From contig NZ_CANNBW010000004.1 of NCBI RefSeq assembly GCF_947502995.1, positions 124,001-188,000 on the forward strand: a stretch of 64,000 nucleotides of DNA, read 5' to 3'. Origin of the DNA: an uncultured Tenacibaculum sp. GTDB taxonomy: Bacteria; Bacteroidota; Bacteroidia; Flavobacteriales; Flavobacteriaceae. The notes under the pieces were generated by a model that searched no databases, had not been told where the DNA came from, and worked only from the letters and a program-made list of their open reading frames with translations. Positions 52,427 through 62,640 of the stretch are shown here, one piece after another; position 1 is the first letter of the stretch, and every line of letters starts with the position of its first letter. The translations under genes were made by a program, and so were the position numbers.

Positions 52427-53070
52427 ATATTTTAACAGAAGATATTGAGTTTTCCAATACTAAATTAACCTTAACAAATCAACGAGTTATCTATTGGAAA
52501 GACAAAGAAGCATTAATTTTATCTGACATTCATATAGGGAAAACTGCACATTTTAGACAACATGGAATTGCTGTTGCCGACACTATTTTACATGAAGACT
52601 TACAACGTTTATCAACCTTAATTACTCATTTTTCCCCAACAAGAATTATTGTGGTTGGAGATTTATTTCACGCAAATTACAATTCGAATATTGAGATTTT
52701 TAAAGATTGGTTGGTTTCAATTTCACATATTGATAAAGTTCTAATCAAAGGAAATCACGATAAAATGTCTGAAAAGAAAATACAAAAACTTGGTTTTGAA
52801 ATCGTTTCTTTTTTACGAGAAAACGGACTCACTTTTCGTCATGATTTAGATGATGCAATTGAAGGAGAATCTATAATTTGTGGTCATATGCATCCTGGAG
52901 TTCGTATTAAATTCAAAGGAAATCAGCACATAAAATTACCGTGTTATTTGGTAAGTAAAAGCCAATTAATTCTTCCTGCATTTAGTCTATTTACAGGTTT
53001 GAATACAAAGTTTGATCAAGATAAAAATAAAGCTTATGCCTTTGATGAACAACTAATTTTTAAAGTTTAA
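52423..53070 (+). CDS. pdeM: Ligase-associated metallophosphoesterase PdeM
   Basis: A 215-residue calcineurin-like phosphoesterase with a GTG start. Metal-binding motifs: LSDIHIGKTAHFR, VVGDLFHANYN, IKGNHDK and CGHMHPG. It is the last gene of the repair operon. Confidence 0.9.
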   Translation: MNILTEDIEFSNTKLTLTNQRVIYWKDKEALILSDIHIGKTAHFRQHGIAVADTILHEDLQRLSTLITHFSPTRIIVVGDLFHANYNSNIEIFKDWLVSISHIDKVLIKGNHDKMSEKKIQKLGFEIVSFLRENGLTFRHDLDDAIEGESIICGHMHPGVRIKFKGNQHIKLPCYLVSKSQLILPAFSLFTGLNTKFDQDKNKAYAFDEQLIFKV

Positions 53071-53078
53071 AATATATT

Positions 53079-53717
53079 TTAATGCTCAATTAAAAGGTCA
53101 TTTCTTTTTAAGGAATTTAGTAGTTGTTTTTTTAATTTATTGATATTCTTTTCCATGTTGTGACTATCTTTTATTTCGAATTGACCTTTCCAAATCAATT
53201 CTCTTTCCTTATCTGGACAAATACAATATAAAGACGTTTCGAATACTAAAATGATATAATCTTCTTTCTTTCCCTTTTTTCTCATGTAATTGTACTGATT
53301 TCCATAGTAATATTCTTCAAAGGTTTGATTGCTTTTCATGTATTCATAAAGTAAATTTGCTGTATGATATCTTTTCTGTCTTCCTACAATTTTTGTTACT
53401 AAAATTGCGTCAAAATCATCTTCCAATAAATCCTTTTCGATTTGTTGAAATTCAGTTTTAGATATTTCTCTTTTTATGAAAGGCTCATCAAAAAAATCAA
53501 TGCTTTTCTCAACAAATACACTTTCTGACTTTAAAGATTTTTCTATACTGTTTTCAGTAATTTGTCTTGATTCAGTATTGGTATTCAAACTAATTATTAA
53601 TGTTTTATTAGCATGGAAAAATCCTATATCTGGATTCTTATATTGTTGAACTAATTTGCTACTTACACAACTAATATTAAATAATAAGGCTATTCCTAAA
53701 ACAATGATTTTTTTCAT
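53079..53717 (-). CDS. Lipoprotein of unknown function
   Basis: A 212-residue lipoprotein (ALLFNISCVSSK). Mixed alpha/beta with the stretch DDFDAILVTKIVGRQ. It resembles DUF4136-like small lipoproteins in general plan only. It forms a pair with the TerB-like gene, nine bases apart. Confidence 0.6.
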   Translation of the reverse strand: MKKIIVLGIALLFNISCVSSKLVQQYKNPDIGFFHANKTLIISLNTNTESRQITENSIEKSLKSESVFVEKSIDFFDEPFIKREISKTEFQQIEKDLLEDDFDAILVTKIVGRQKRYHTANLLYEYMKSNQTFEEYYYGNQYNYMRKKGKKEDYIILVFETSLYCICPDKERELIWKGQFEIKDSHNMEKNINKLKKQLLNSLKRNDLLIEH

Positions 53718-53726
53718 ATCAATTTG

Positions 53727-54071
53727 TTAATCAATAATTCTTTTTAATCCTAAAGCTATATTTCTTTCCAATACAGAAAAATCGTCATCAGCATTAAAAA
53801 TATCTCTCATTTCATTAAAAAGTAATTGAATTTGGTGAGCAGAATAATTAAGATCGTGTAAAGTGTTTTTTATTTTATGAATAGATTCATAATCATTATC
53901 TAAATTAAACACTTGATACATTTTATTGAAAGTTGATTCAGAAACTTTAGTTTTAATTAAACTCAATTCTTCTTCAGATTCTTTTAAGTCAGCATTCATC
54001 ACATAAATGTAAAAGTAAGCTTTTAGTTCTTCATTATTCCAGTCTGTTTTTAATTGTAATTTGATGCTCAT
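53727..54071 (-). CDS. Small helical TerB-like protein
   Basis: A 114-residue acidic, all-helical, cytosolic protein. Helices such as ELKAYFYIYVMNADLKESEEE resemble the TerB fold with acidic metal-binding turns. The match is weak; function unknown. Confidence 0.55.
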   Translation of the reverse strand: MSIKLQLKTDWNNEELKAYFYIYVMNADLKESEEELSLIKTKVSESTFNKMYQVFNLDNDYESIHKIKNTLHDLNYSAHQIQLLFNEMRDIFNADDDFSVLERNIALGLKRIID

Positions 54072-54252
54072 AATAATCTGTTTTTATAGACCTAAAAGTA
54101 TTTTACTTTTGATTCATAAAATATGATATTGGTCAGTTAAGATTTTAAATATCAGTATCACATAATAAAAAACCTAACTCATTATGAGTTAGGTCATTTA
54201 TAAAAGAACGGGTAAAAATGAAAAAGAACAGATAACTATATTAAAAGTTATT

Positions 54253-55221
54253 TTATAAAAATGTATGCTGAACGACATACATATAAATTGGCATACCTAA
54301 GGTTATATTAAAAGGAAAAGTTATTGCTAAAGCCATTGGCAAATACAAACTAGGATTTGCTTTAGGAGCTGCAATTCTCATAGCTGCAGGAACAGCTATA
54401 TAAGAAGCACTTGAGGCTAAAATGGCAATTAAAAATCGATTTCCAATTTCATCTAGCCAAATTCCTGAGATGTAAGCAACTAAACAGCCATTAATTAGGG
54501 GAATAACAATAGCAAACAATAAAGCGAACCAACCTTTTTTTATTAATGCGCCTATTTTTTTACCACTTGTTATTCCCATGTCTAGTAAAAATACTGCCAG
54601 AAAGCCTTTAAAAATATCTGTTGTAAAAGGTTTAATTCCTGCTGCTTGAGCATCACTAGCTAAATACCCAATAACTAAACTTCCTATAATTAAAAGAACA
54701 CTACCATTAGTAACTGAATGTTTAATTAATTCAAATAATTCTTTGGTTGATCGTTTGCCATTAGAAAACAATCTCATTAATAAAACCCCAACAATAATAG
54801 AAGGAGCTTCCATTAGTGCCATTACAGCCACCATGTGTCCACCATAATTTATTTTTTCCATATCAAGAAAACTAATTGCAGTAATAAAGGTTACAGCACT
54901 TACAGAACCATATGCAGCTGCAATAGCTCCTGAGTTTTCTACTGAAAATTTTCTTCTTAAAATAAAGAACGTATAAAAAGGAGTAAGAACTGCTAAAAGA
55001 AACCCTATAATCAATCCCCCGTAAATTTCTGATGAAAAGTCGCTATGTGCTAGCTCTTGACCTCCTTTAAATCCTATAGATAAAAGCAAATACAGCGAAA
55101 TAAATTTTGAAGAATTCTTTGGGATTTCTAAATCACTTTTTATTTGTGAAGCGAAGATTCCTAAAAAGAAAAAAAGTAAAGCTGGATTTGTTAAATTATC
55201 TATTAACAAATGAATGTCCAT
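54253..55221 (-). CDS. sbtA: SbtA-like sodium-dependent bicarbonate transporter
   Basis: A 322-residue membrane protein with about ten hydrophobic segments and the SbtA/DUF897 sequences LLLSIGFKGGQELA, AAAYGSVSAVTFITA and LASSASYIAVPAAMR. It should import bicarbonate with sodium. It is followed upstream by a small gene and a divergent LysR regulator, the same plan as in other bacteria. Confidence 0.9.
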   Translation of the reverse strand: MDIHLLIDNLTNPALLFFFLGIFASQIKSDLEIPKNSSKFISLYLLLSIGFKGGQELAHSDFSSEIYGGLIIGFLLAVLTPFYTFFILRRKFSVENSGAIAAAYGSVSAVTFITAISFLDMEKINYGGHMVAVMALMEAPSIIVGVLLMRLFSNGKRSTKELFELIKHSVTNGSVLLIIGSLVIGYLASDAQAAGIKPFTTDIFKGFLAVFLLDMGITSGKKIGALIKKGWFALLFAIVIPLINGCLVAYISGIWLDEIGNRFLIAILASSASYIAVPAAMRIAAPKANPSLYLPMALAITFPFNITLGMPIYMYVVQHTFL

Positions 55222-55228
55222 TTAATAA

Positions 55229-55534
55229 TTATTTTTGTTCATCAGTAAGTTCAATACTTACCGTACTTTTTAATTTGATTTGTTTTCCATTTGCTTTAGC
55301 AAAAGCAATAATTTCAGATAAATTATTCTTGTCTAATTTTAATTCTTCTATTCTACTACTATCAAAAGTTGTTTTGTGATTATGATCTCCTTCAAGAAGA
55401 ATTAATCGATGTAGTTTGTGATAATTAATTTTAGTATTAATAAAACTCTTTAGTAAATCATGTGCATGAACAGGAGTAAACGTACCATCTATAAGTTTTA
55501 AACTATTTACTAATGTTTGTGTTTCGATATTCAT
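55229..55534 (-). CDS. Small protein upstream of sbtA
   Basis: About 101 residues from the ATG at 55534 (MNIETQTLVNSLKLIDG); a start eight codons earlier is possible but less likely. Seven bases from sbtA, so one operon. It has no membrane segment. It is not an obvious PII/SbtB homologue; residues 10-50 (GTFTPVHAHDLLKSFINTKI) look helical. It may regulate SbtA (inference). Confidence 0.65.
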   Translation of the reverse strand: MNIETQTLVNSLKLIDGTFTPVHAHDLLKSFINTKINYHKLHRLILLEGDHNHKTTFDSSRIEELKLDKNNLSEIIAFAKANGKQIKLKSTVSIELTDEQK

Positions 55535-55725
55535 TTTTTTGTTTTTTTGATACCACAAATTTTATATTAATTTTTGATATATTATTATTTATTTTTTTTT
55601 ACAAAAACATTAATTATTTTTATTTATAAGTTTTAAAGTATTGAAATAATTGACTTTATTGAGTATTGATTTGTCGTATTAAATCAAAATATTAACTTAT
55701 ATTTAAGTATATTTACATAAGCTTT

Positions 55726-55748
55726 AAGTTATATATAACTTAATTTTG
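55726..55748 (+). promoter_or_regulatory. Promoter and palindrome upstream of the LysR gene
   Basis: AAGTTATATATAACTT (55726-55741) is a perfect 16-bp palindrome overlapping TAATTTTG (55741-55748), an exact TAnnTTTG -7 element 26 bases before the LysR start. It is a good candidate for autoregulation and control of sbtA. Confidence 0.65.
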
Positions 55749-55774
55749 CTTTATAAATTAGATTATTAGACTGT

Positions 55775-56698
55775 ATGAATTATACACTTCACCAATTAAA
55801 AGTTTTTTTAGAAATTGTAGATAAAAAAAGTATAACTAAAGCTGCAGAATCTTTATTTCTAACTCAGCCTGCTGTTTCAATTCAACTTAAAAACTTTCAA
55901 GAACAATTTCCTATACCATTAACAGAAGTAGTAGGGAAGAAGCTATACATTACTGATTTCGGACAAGAAATTGCAGATACAGCTAAGCAAATTCTTATTG
56001 AAGTTGAAACGATAAATCATAAAACTTATGCTTATCAAGGAAAACTTGCCGGACAATTAAAGTTAGCTGTAGTTTCAACTGGTAAATATGTAATGCCATA
56101 TTATGTGACAGACTTTTTACAACAACATCCTTCAATAGATTTTTCTATGGATGTAACGAATAAACAACGTGTTGTTATGAACCTTGAAAATAATGATGTA
56201 GATTTTGCTCTAGTTTCAGTATTACCATCACATTTGAACTTAGAAAAGGTGTCATTACTTCGAAATAGTTTGTATCTCGTTGGAAGTTCATCTAGAGTTG
56301 ATAAAAAAATAAAGAAAAATAAAATTTTCACTGAAGGTCCGTTGATATATCGTGAAAAGGGATCGGCAACTAGAAATGCTATGGAGAATTTTATGGAAGC
56401 GAAGAAGCTGCAATCAGCAAAAAAGATAGAATTAACTTCTAATGAAGCTCTAAAACAGGCAGTTATAGCTGGAATGGGATATTCTATAATGCCGTTAATA
56501 GGAATTAAAAATGCATTAATAAACAAGGAAATTTCTATTATTCCTTACAAAGGTTTACCAATAGAAACAGAGTGGAACCTTGTGTGGAGAAAAGAAAAAA
56601 AGCTAACTCCAATTGCCAAAGCTTTCGTAGACTATATAACGCTGAATAAGAATTCAATTAAATCAAAATACTTTTCATGGATTGATGAAGCCATATAA
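55775..56698 (+). CDS. LysR-family regulator (CbbR/CmpR-like)
   Basis: A 307-residue LysR protein. HTH: QLKVFLEIVDKKSITKAAES then LFLTQPAVSIQLKNFQEQF. The substrate-binding domain follows (KLAVVSTGKYVMPYYVTDFL). It is divergent from the bicarbonate transporter and so likely senses carbon supply. Confidence 0.9.
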   Translation: MNYTLHQLKVFLEIVDKKSITKAAESLFLTQPAVSIQLKNFQEQFPIPLTEVVGKKLYITDFGQEIADTAKQILIEVETINHKTYAYQGKLAGQLKLAVVSTGKYVMPYYVTDFLQQHPSIDFSMDVTNKQRVVMNLENNDVDFALVSVLPSHLNLEKVSLLRNSLYLVGSSSRVDKKIKKNKIFTEGPLIYREKGSATRNAMENFMEAKKLQSAKKIELTSNEALKQAVIAGMGYSIMPLIGIKNALINKEISIIPYKGLPIETEWNLVWRKEKKLTPIAKAFVDYITLNKNSIKSKYFSWIDEAI

Positions 56699-56784
56699 TT
56701 TGGCTTTATAATTTGTTTGACATGATAATTATCATAGATAATCATTTACATTACAAGTAATTTTACTTGAAAATAAAATGTAAA

Positions 56785-57627
56785 ATGATGAATATTTTAA
56801 TACCTACAGACTTTTCTAAAAACGCGAATGAAGCATTATTTTATGCGTTGAAAGTATTTAAAAATGAACCTTGTAAGTTTTATCTTTTACATACTTTTGA
56901 AGTAGAAATTCCTATTTTTCTTGGTAAAAATCATAAAGAAGAAGGTAAATTAAGATATAAAACCAAGCTTGCTGATGTAAACAAACAACTTAACGAAACA
57001 TTATTAAGTGTTTCTGTAATTTCTGATCAATCTGATCATTCTTTTGAAACATTAATATCAACTAACTCTTTAGTTGAATCGATACAAAAATCTATCAAAA
57101 AGTTTAAAATAGATTTAGTAGTTATGGGTACAAAAGGTGCTAGTGGATTGAAAGAAATTTTTATAGGAAGTAATACTGTAAAAGTTATAAAATCGATTCA
57201 TGAAATTCCGTTATTAATTGTTCCTACCGAGGTTAATGATTTTAATTTAAGTAAAATAGCCTTTGCAACAGCTTTTGACAAGAAGTATTCTATAAGATCA
57301 ATAAACTATTTAATAACTTACTGTGAATTACATAAAAGTAATTTAGAAATTATTCATGTAGATAATTTAAAAGAATTCACTTATGATGAAAATGAACATC
57401 GTAAAATGCTTGAAGAAAATTTAAACGGTATTAATTATTCAATCAATTTAATAACTAAGAATACATCTACAGAAAAAGATATCAGAGATTATTTAAACAC
57501 AATAAATTACGATTTATTAATTATGATAAATTACAAACATGACGATTTTTACAATTGGATGAATGAATCGGTTGTAAACAAAATGGGATATCACACAAAA
57601 ATTCCTTTTTTGATATTGCCAGAATGA
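56785..57627 (+). CDS. Universal stress protein (tandem UspA)
   Basis: About 281 residues from ATG 56785 (MMNILIPTDFSKNANEA); a TTG at 56767 is upstream. Two UspA domains: the first has the ATP-binding motif GTKGASGLKEIFIGSNT; the second (about 155-280) is degenerate at that site. Confidence 0.88.
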   Translation: MMNILIPTDFSKNANEALFYALKVFKNEPCKFYLLHTFEVEIPIFLGKNHKEEGKLRYKTKLADVNKQLNETLLSVSVISDQSDHSFETLISTNSLVESIQKSIKKFKIDLVVMGTKGASGLKEIFIGSNTVKVIKSIHEIPLLIVPTEVNDFNLSKIAFATAFDKKYSIRSINYLITYCELHKSNLEIIHVDNLKEFTYDENEHRKMLEENLNGINYSINLITKNTSTEKDIRDYLNTINYDLLIMINYKHDDFYNWMNESVVNKMGYHTKIPFLILPE

Positions 57628-57734
57628 TAGGAGATATCATTCAATATTTTCTATTTAACATAATATAAATTATAGAACATTATTATCAGATAAGAATAAA
57701 ACAGCGAATAATGTATATTTAAAATATATGTTAA

Positions 57735-60700
57735 TTATTTCTTTTTCGTTTTTTTCTTCATAGAAACTTTAAAATCATCTGTAGTACCATGTAATTTTAA
57801 GTTTAAGTATTTTACTTTTTTATTAGGATCAACTTCTATAATTTGATCTTCTTCTGTTTTATTTCCACTATTTTTTTTATTCTTAAACAGTTTATACCAA
57901 ACAGCTTTTTTAACGGTTTTCCAGGGAATTCTAATATAATATTCAATATTATTATTCAAATCTTGTGTTCCAGATAATTCCATATGTCCTAATGTGGATT
58001 CAATCGTCATATTAGGGATAGTTATGCGACCGTTTTTTATATCAATATGATTTTGAATCGTATCAAATTTGATCTTATTCAAGTTTTTATCTCCCATATA
58101 ATTAGACAATAATTTCATAGGTTCATAATTCAGTAATTTCCCGTTAAGAACTTTTACATCCATATGAACTTCAGATTGATCTAAATCTGGTACTAAATCA
58201 GGATATACTCTAATTTTTCCATCTATAGTAGTAGAAACATGTCCTTTTAAATTGTCTGAAACCAAATGATCTTGTCCGAAATTTTCAAACTTAAATAAGA
58301 ACTTATCCAAATCAATATTAGTAGCTTCTATATTAGGTTTCATATAAATTTTCTTCGGATTGCTACCGTTAAAGTAACCAGACATTTTTAAATTTCCACC
58401 AGCCGCATTCATATGTAAAGTATCTACATAAATGTAATGATTTTGGGTTGTACGTAAACTTGCTTTTATATCTTCTAAATGAATGCGTTGATACATAAAA
58501 TAATCTACATCAACATCAAATTTCATATCTGTAAATGGTAGTTCATACAAATTAAAAGCATCTGCATGTGCAGCAACATCTGCTGTTTTTGACTTTATAG
58601 TTATGGTCGCTTTTTCTGATGTTTCATCAGGAGGAAAGAGTTGATCGTAATCAACATAATTTGCCTTGAAACTAAGGTAATTGTCTCTTTTTCTAACTTC
58701 CTCATTATCTCCTAAATAATAGTTCAAGCCAATATTAAAAGAAGTTCTCCCAATTTTACCTATAAAATCTTTCACTACAAGATGATCATCTTCATAATGG
58801 AAATCACCTGTAAAACGTTCAAATCGTAAAGGATGTACATGCATTTTAGTATTTAGCTTATCCAATTCTAAATCTATAGAATGTAATTTAGATGCTTTAT
58901 AATGCATACAAGAATTTATATGTAAAGCTAACTTTTCAAATTCTTCATGCCTATATTCTTCAGGAACATAATTTTCACCTTGATAAGAGAAAATGTCTTC
59001 CAAACGCAACAAATCAGAAGTTAAAGTAATATCTAAATCCACATCCCCATTCAATTCTTTTTGCAACCAAAAACCATAGTTGTGTGCAAGTCCGTTAAAA
59101 TGGAAATCAGAATCATCAATAAAACCTGTAAAATCTTTGATTTTAAGATCTTCATCATCAATTAGTACATCTACATGAAAATCGTGTAATTTATGTGGAT
59201 AATGCTTTAATTGTGCATTTAAACTATCTACAAAAAACTCTCCTTTAGGTAAATATTTACTTTCAGTAAAAGCCTTTGCTGAGGTTTTAAATGAAAATCC
59301 AGCAGTTAAGTCTTTAATTTGTTCATCGATACCTTTTTTTATACTATCAGTAGCAGAAAACTGTGTCAATTCAGCAATATCTAACAGCTTCGATTGAATA
59401 TCTAAATGAGTAACAACTAGTGTATCTGTATGATGAATAATAGCAGGTAGGTCTGATACATAACCAGTTATAGAAATATCTGATTTTCCTAAAAACATAT
59501 CAAATTGATTGATTGTTGCTTTTTTTCCATTCATGACTACGTGTGCGTTCAACTTTTTTAAAGGTGCAGGAAAATCTTTGGAAGATAAACTTAGGCTATC
59601 AATTTTTAGCTCAGTATAATACGCCTGATTCAATTTACTGAGTGCTTGTTCAGGGTTATTAAGATCTACAATATCATGAAAATTCATTTTTAATGAAACC
59701 TTTCCTGACGTAATATCTGCTTGATTTAAATTCAAGAAATCCGTTACAAATTCAAGATTAAAGTCTGCATTTAATTGCATATCTATTTCTGGTTCATCAA
59801 AATTATTGATCACAACATTTCCTAAAAATTTTCCTTTCCCTAGTTTGGCCGTCATATCTTCTAACGAAAATGTTGTTGTGCGAGAACTTCGTTCCTTACC
59901 ATTCGTAAAATGTCCTTTAAAACCAATGTTTTTGACTCGCTTACCTTTGTTAGGATTTTCTAAAAAAGCTTCACTTACACCAAAATTCACATCAAAAAAA
60001 GGTACTTGCTGATTCAGTGTAGGTCCTTTAACTATTGCATTAAAATAGATTTTTCCTGCATTTTTATATCGTTCTAAAACTGGGATAAGATCCTCTGGAG
60101 CAAAAGCAATAAGCATATCAAAATTTGGCTTAGCTCCTTTTATTTTAAGATCAAGATCAAAATCGTTTTTGGTATCTATTTTTCCTTCTAACTCAAAATC
60201 ACCATGTTCCATAGTAACTCCCGAAGGTTCAATGGTAAGCAATCCTGAATCTTTATCAAGACTAATATCTGTATGAAGATCAAAGTGTTTGTGTTTTACA
60301 TACGTAGTATCTCCATTACTAATTAAATTCATTTCAAATTTCGTATCAATATGTCCTGAAATAACTTCATTATCAATATTGAAACCACCATCAGCATCGT
60401 AAATAAATGTTTCTAAGTCGGTATTTTGACCTTCGTCTTTTTTGTGGATATCTAAATTGTGTAATTTAACTTTTTGAAGTTTAAAATCAATTGGCTCTTC
60501 GCTTTCTGTTTCATCAAAAGATTTTAATGCGTTTAAAAGGTTTAAACTTTTATCTTCATGAATTACAATATCAAAAAAACCATCTTCTACAACTAATGAT
60601 TTAATGGTATAATCTCCTTCTAAAATATCCCACAAATTAAATCCAACGTAGATATCTTTAACATCCAGAATAACAGGTGAATTTTCTTTTTTTGTTTCAT

Positions 60701-60947
60701 TTATTTTTAGATCGTCTACTTTAAAAGAAATATTTGGAAAATTACTAAACAGTGATAAATGAGTTTTTCCTATATCAATGGAACCTTTATGCTTTTTATT
60801 AAGCTCAGCGATATGATCTTTAATAATACTGTTATGTTTTGTATTGATATATAATACTGTAGCACTCAGTAATAATACAGGTAAAAGTATTACACAAGCA
60901 ATAAATCGTAACCAAAATTTTCTTTTTTTAAAGACTTCGAATTTCAT
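57735..60947 (-). CDS. Large AsmA-like envelope protein
   Basis: A 1070-residue protein with one N-terminal transmembrane anchor (FIACVILLPVLLLSATVLYI) and a long repetitive beta-strand body of the AsmA/TamB-like type, ending in an AsmA C-terminal region (LNGKLLNYEPMKLLSNYMG; GHMELSGTQDLNNNIEYYI) and a lysine-rich tail. Members are thought to form grooves that carry lipids between membranes. Confidence 0.85.
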   Translation of the reverse strand: MKFEVFKKRKFWLRFIACVILLPVLLLSATVLYINTKHNSIIKDHIAELNKKHKGSIDIGKTHLSLFSNFPNISFKVDDLKINETKKENSPVILDVKDIYVGFNLWDILEGDYTIKSLVVEDGFFDIVIHEDKSLNLLNALKSFDETESEEPIDFKLQKVKLHNLDIHKKDEGQNTDLETFIYDADGGFNIDNEVISGHIDTKFEMNLISNGDTTYVKHKHFDLHTDISLDKDSGLLTIEPSGVTMEHGDFELEGKIDTKNDFDLDLKIKGAKPNFDMLIAFAPEDLIPVLERYKNAGKIYFNAIVKGPTLNQQVPFFDVNFGVSEAFLENPNKGKRVKNIGFKGHFTNGKERSSRTTTFSLEDMTAKLGKGKFLGNVVINNFDEPEIDMQLNADFNLEFVTDFLNLNQADITSGKVSLKMNFHDIVDLNNPEQALSKLNQAYYTELKIDSLSLSSKDFPAPLKKLNAHVVMNGKKATINQFDMFLGKSDISITGYVSDLPAIIHHTDTLVVTHLDIQSKLLDIAELTQFSATDSIKKGIDEQIKDLTAGFSFKTSAKAFTESKYLPKGEFFVDSLNAQLKHYPHKLHDFHVDVLIDDEDLKIKDFTGFIDDSDFHFNGLAHNYGFWLQKELNGDVDLDITLTSDLLRLEDIFSYQGENYVPEEYRHEEFEKLALHINSCMHYKASKLHSIDLELDKLNTKMHVHPLRFERFTGDFHYEDDHLVVKDFIGKIGRTSFNIGLNYYLGDNEEVRKRDNYLSFKANYVDYDQLFPPDETSEKATITIKSKTADVAAHADAFNLYELPFTDMKFDVDVDYFMYQRIHLEDIKASLRTTQNHYIYVDTLHMNAAGGNLKMSGYFNGSNPKKIYMKPNIEATNIDLDKFLFKFENFGQDHLVSDNLKGHVSTTIDGKIRVYPDLVPDLDQSEVHMDVKVLNGKLLNYEPMKLLSNYMGDKNLNKIKFDTIQNHIDIKNGRITIPNMTIESTLGHMELSGTQDLNNNIEYYIRIPWKTVKKAVWYKLFKNKKNSGNKTEEDQIIEVDPNKKVKYLNLKLHGTTDDFKVSMKKKTKKK

Positions 60948-61092
60948 AATACTTGTGATTATTACAGCAGTACAAGCTTTTTGTTAAATGTTAAAACTAA
61001 AAATAATAACTAAAATTTTATTTAGCTATTTTTTTAACTTTTTCTAAATAATCTTTTTGAATATCTGTTGTAAATCGTATTTAATATTTTAG

Positions 61093-61176
61093 TGTCATTC
61101 CGAATTTATTTCGGAATCTCATAATGTTGATAAATAAGGATTTATGATGAGAACCTGGAACAAGTTCAGGTTGATG
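61093..61176. repeat. Dispersed palindromic repeat
   Basis: CATTCCGAA/TTCGGAAT forms the first hairpin and CCTGAAC-type GAACCTGGAACAAGTTCAGG the second. It lies in the 377-base gap between the AsmA-like gene and the DEAD-box genes, which holds nothing else clear. Confidence 0.6.
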
Positions 61177-61324
61177 TTTGTTTATTATTATATATTATGA
61201 ATAAGCATTATAATCTTCAAGATATTGAAAATATTAATAGAAAAATTCTTTAAAAAGTTAAAGCTATAAAGTATAATAATTATAAAATATGCATTGTCCT
61301 TCCCTCCTACGTTGATCTGGATTA

Positions 61325-62638
61325 TTAAACAACATATATTCTCACTCTCTTCTTTTTTAAACGAGAGTTATTCAATTTTTCAGCTAAATCATTGGCAATA
61401 GTTAAAGGAACAGAAATAAATGCACAATCTTGTTTTAATTCTATAACACCTAATTGATCTTTATTTAAATTTCCTTGTTTAAAGAAAAGTCCAGCAATAT
61501 CACCTTTTGATATTTTATCTTTTCGTCCACCTGAAATAAATAAAGTTGTCCAAAATTGAGGTTTCCAAACAGCTTTTTTAGAAATATCTATACCTTCTGT
61601 TTTCTTTATAAATTCTGGTAAAAACTCCTTTTTCGATTGTAAAACATACGCTACGCCTTCAGCATTTACTCTAGCTGTTCTACCATTTCTATGGGTAAAT
61701 TCTTCGATTGCTCTTGGAAGTTCGTAATGAATAATAAATTTCAGCTCAGGAATATCAATGCCTCTGGCTGCCAAATCAGTAGCAACTAATAATTGAGAAG
61801 TTCCGTTTCTGAACTTAATTAAAGAACGTTCACGATCTCTTTGTTCCATTCCTCCAGAAAAGCAAGTATGACTAATCTTATTTTTCTTTAAAATGTCACT
61901 AACCTTTGCAATACTATCTTTGAAATTGCAGAAAATAATTCCTGGTTTATTTCCTATATGTAACACCAAATCAACCAAGGTTTGTGTTTTGTCTTCTTTA
62001 GGAGAAATAACTGTTTTTATTTCTAATTTTGAAGCTTTCTTATGTTGCAAGTAATTAATGATCTCAGGCTTATTTAAACCTACAAAATCAGGAATTTCAA
62101 CACCTTGAGTAGCAGAAGTTAGTATTCGTTTATTGAGATTAGGAATTTGATTTATAATTCCTCTCATTTCATACTCAAACCCAACCTCTAAAGATTTATC
62201 AAATTCATCTAAAACAATGGTTTTTATACTATCCTTAGGAAAACGATCACTACTAAAATGATCTGCAATTCTTCCTGGTGTTCCTATTAAAATAGCGGGT
62301 AAATGTTTTAATTCAGCTTTATCTTTAGCCATTGGTCTTCCTCCATAAACAGCATTTATTTTAAATCCAGATCCCATATTTCTCGCAACTTGCTCGATTT
62401 GTATCGCTAATTCTCGAGAAGGAACTAAAACTAAAGCTTGAATCTCAGAATTATTCGGATCTAACGTTTTTAGTAATGGTAATAAAAAAGCTAATGTTTT
62501 CCCTGTTCCTGTTGGAGAAAGTAGCATCGTATTTGTTGATTTTTCAATAACAGTTACAGCTTCTTTTTGCATCGGGTTTAACTCATTGATATTCAATTTA
62601 GCTAAAATATCCTGCTGATTTTTAATGCTACTAGCCAT
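61325..62638 (-). CDS. DEAD-box RNA helicase with DbpA-like C-terminus
   Basis: A 437-residue helicase. SPTGTGKT (motif I), PSRELA, TPGR, DEFD (in place of DEAD), SAT and HRNGRTAR. The last 70 residues (GDIAGLFFKQGNLNKDQLG, IELKQDCAFISVP) are a DbpA-type RRM that in E. coli DbpA binds 23S rRNA. Three bases after the next helicase gene, so one operon. Confidence 0.88.
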   Translation of the reverse strand: MASSIKNQQDILAKLNINELNPMQKEAVTVIEKSTNTMLLSPTGTGKTLAFLLPLLKTLDPNNSEIQALVLVPSRELAIQIEQVARNMGSGFKINAVYGGRPMAKDKAELKHLPAILIGTPGRIADHFSSDRFPKDSIKTIVLDEFDKSLEVGFEYEMRGIINQIPNLNKRILTSATQGVEIPDFVGLNKPEIINYLQHKKASKLEIKTVISPKEDKTQTLVDLVLHIGNKPGIIFCNFKDSIAKVSDILKKNKISHTCFSGGMEQRDRERSLIKFRNGTSQLLVATDLAARGIDIPELKFIIHYELPRAIEEFTHRNGRTARVNAEGVAYVLQSKKEFLPEFIKKTEGIDISKKAVWKPQFWTTLFISGGRKDKISKGDIAGLFFKQGNLNKDQLGVIELKQDCAFISVPLTIANDLAEKLNNSRLKKKRVRIYVV

Positions 62639-62640
62639 AA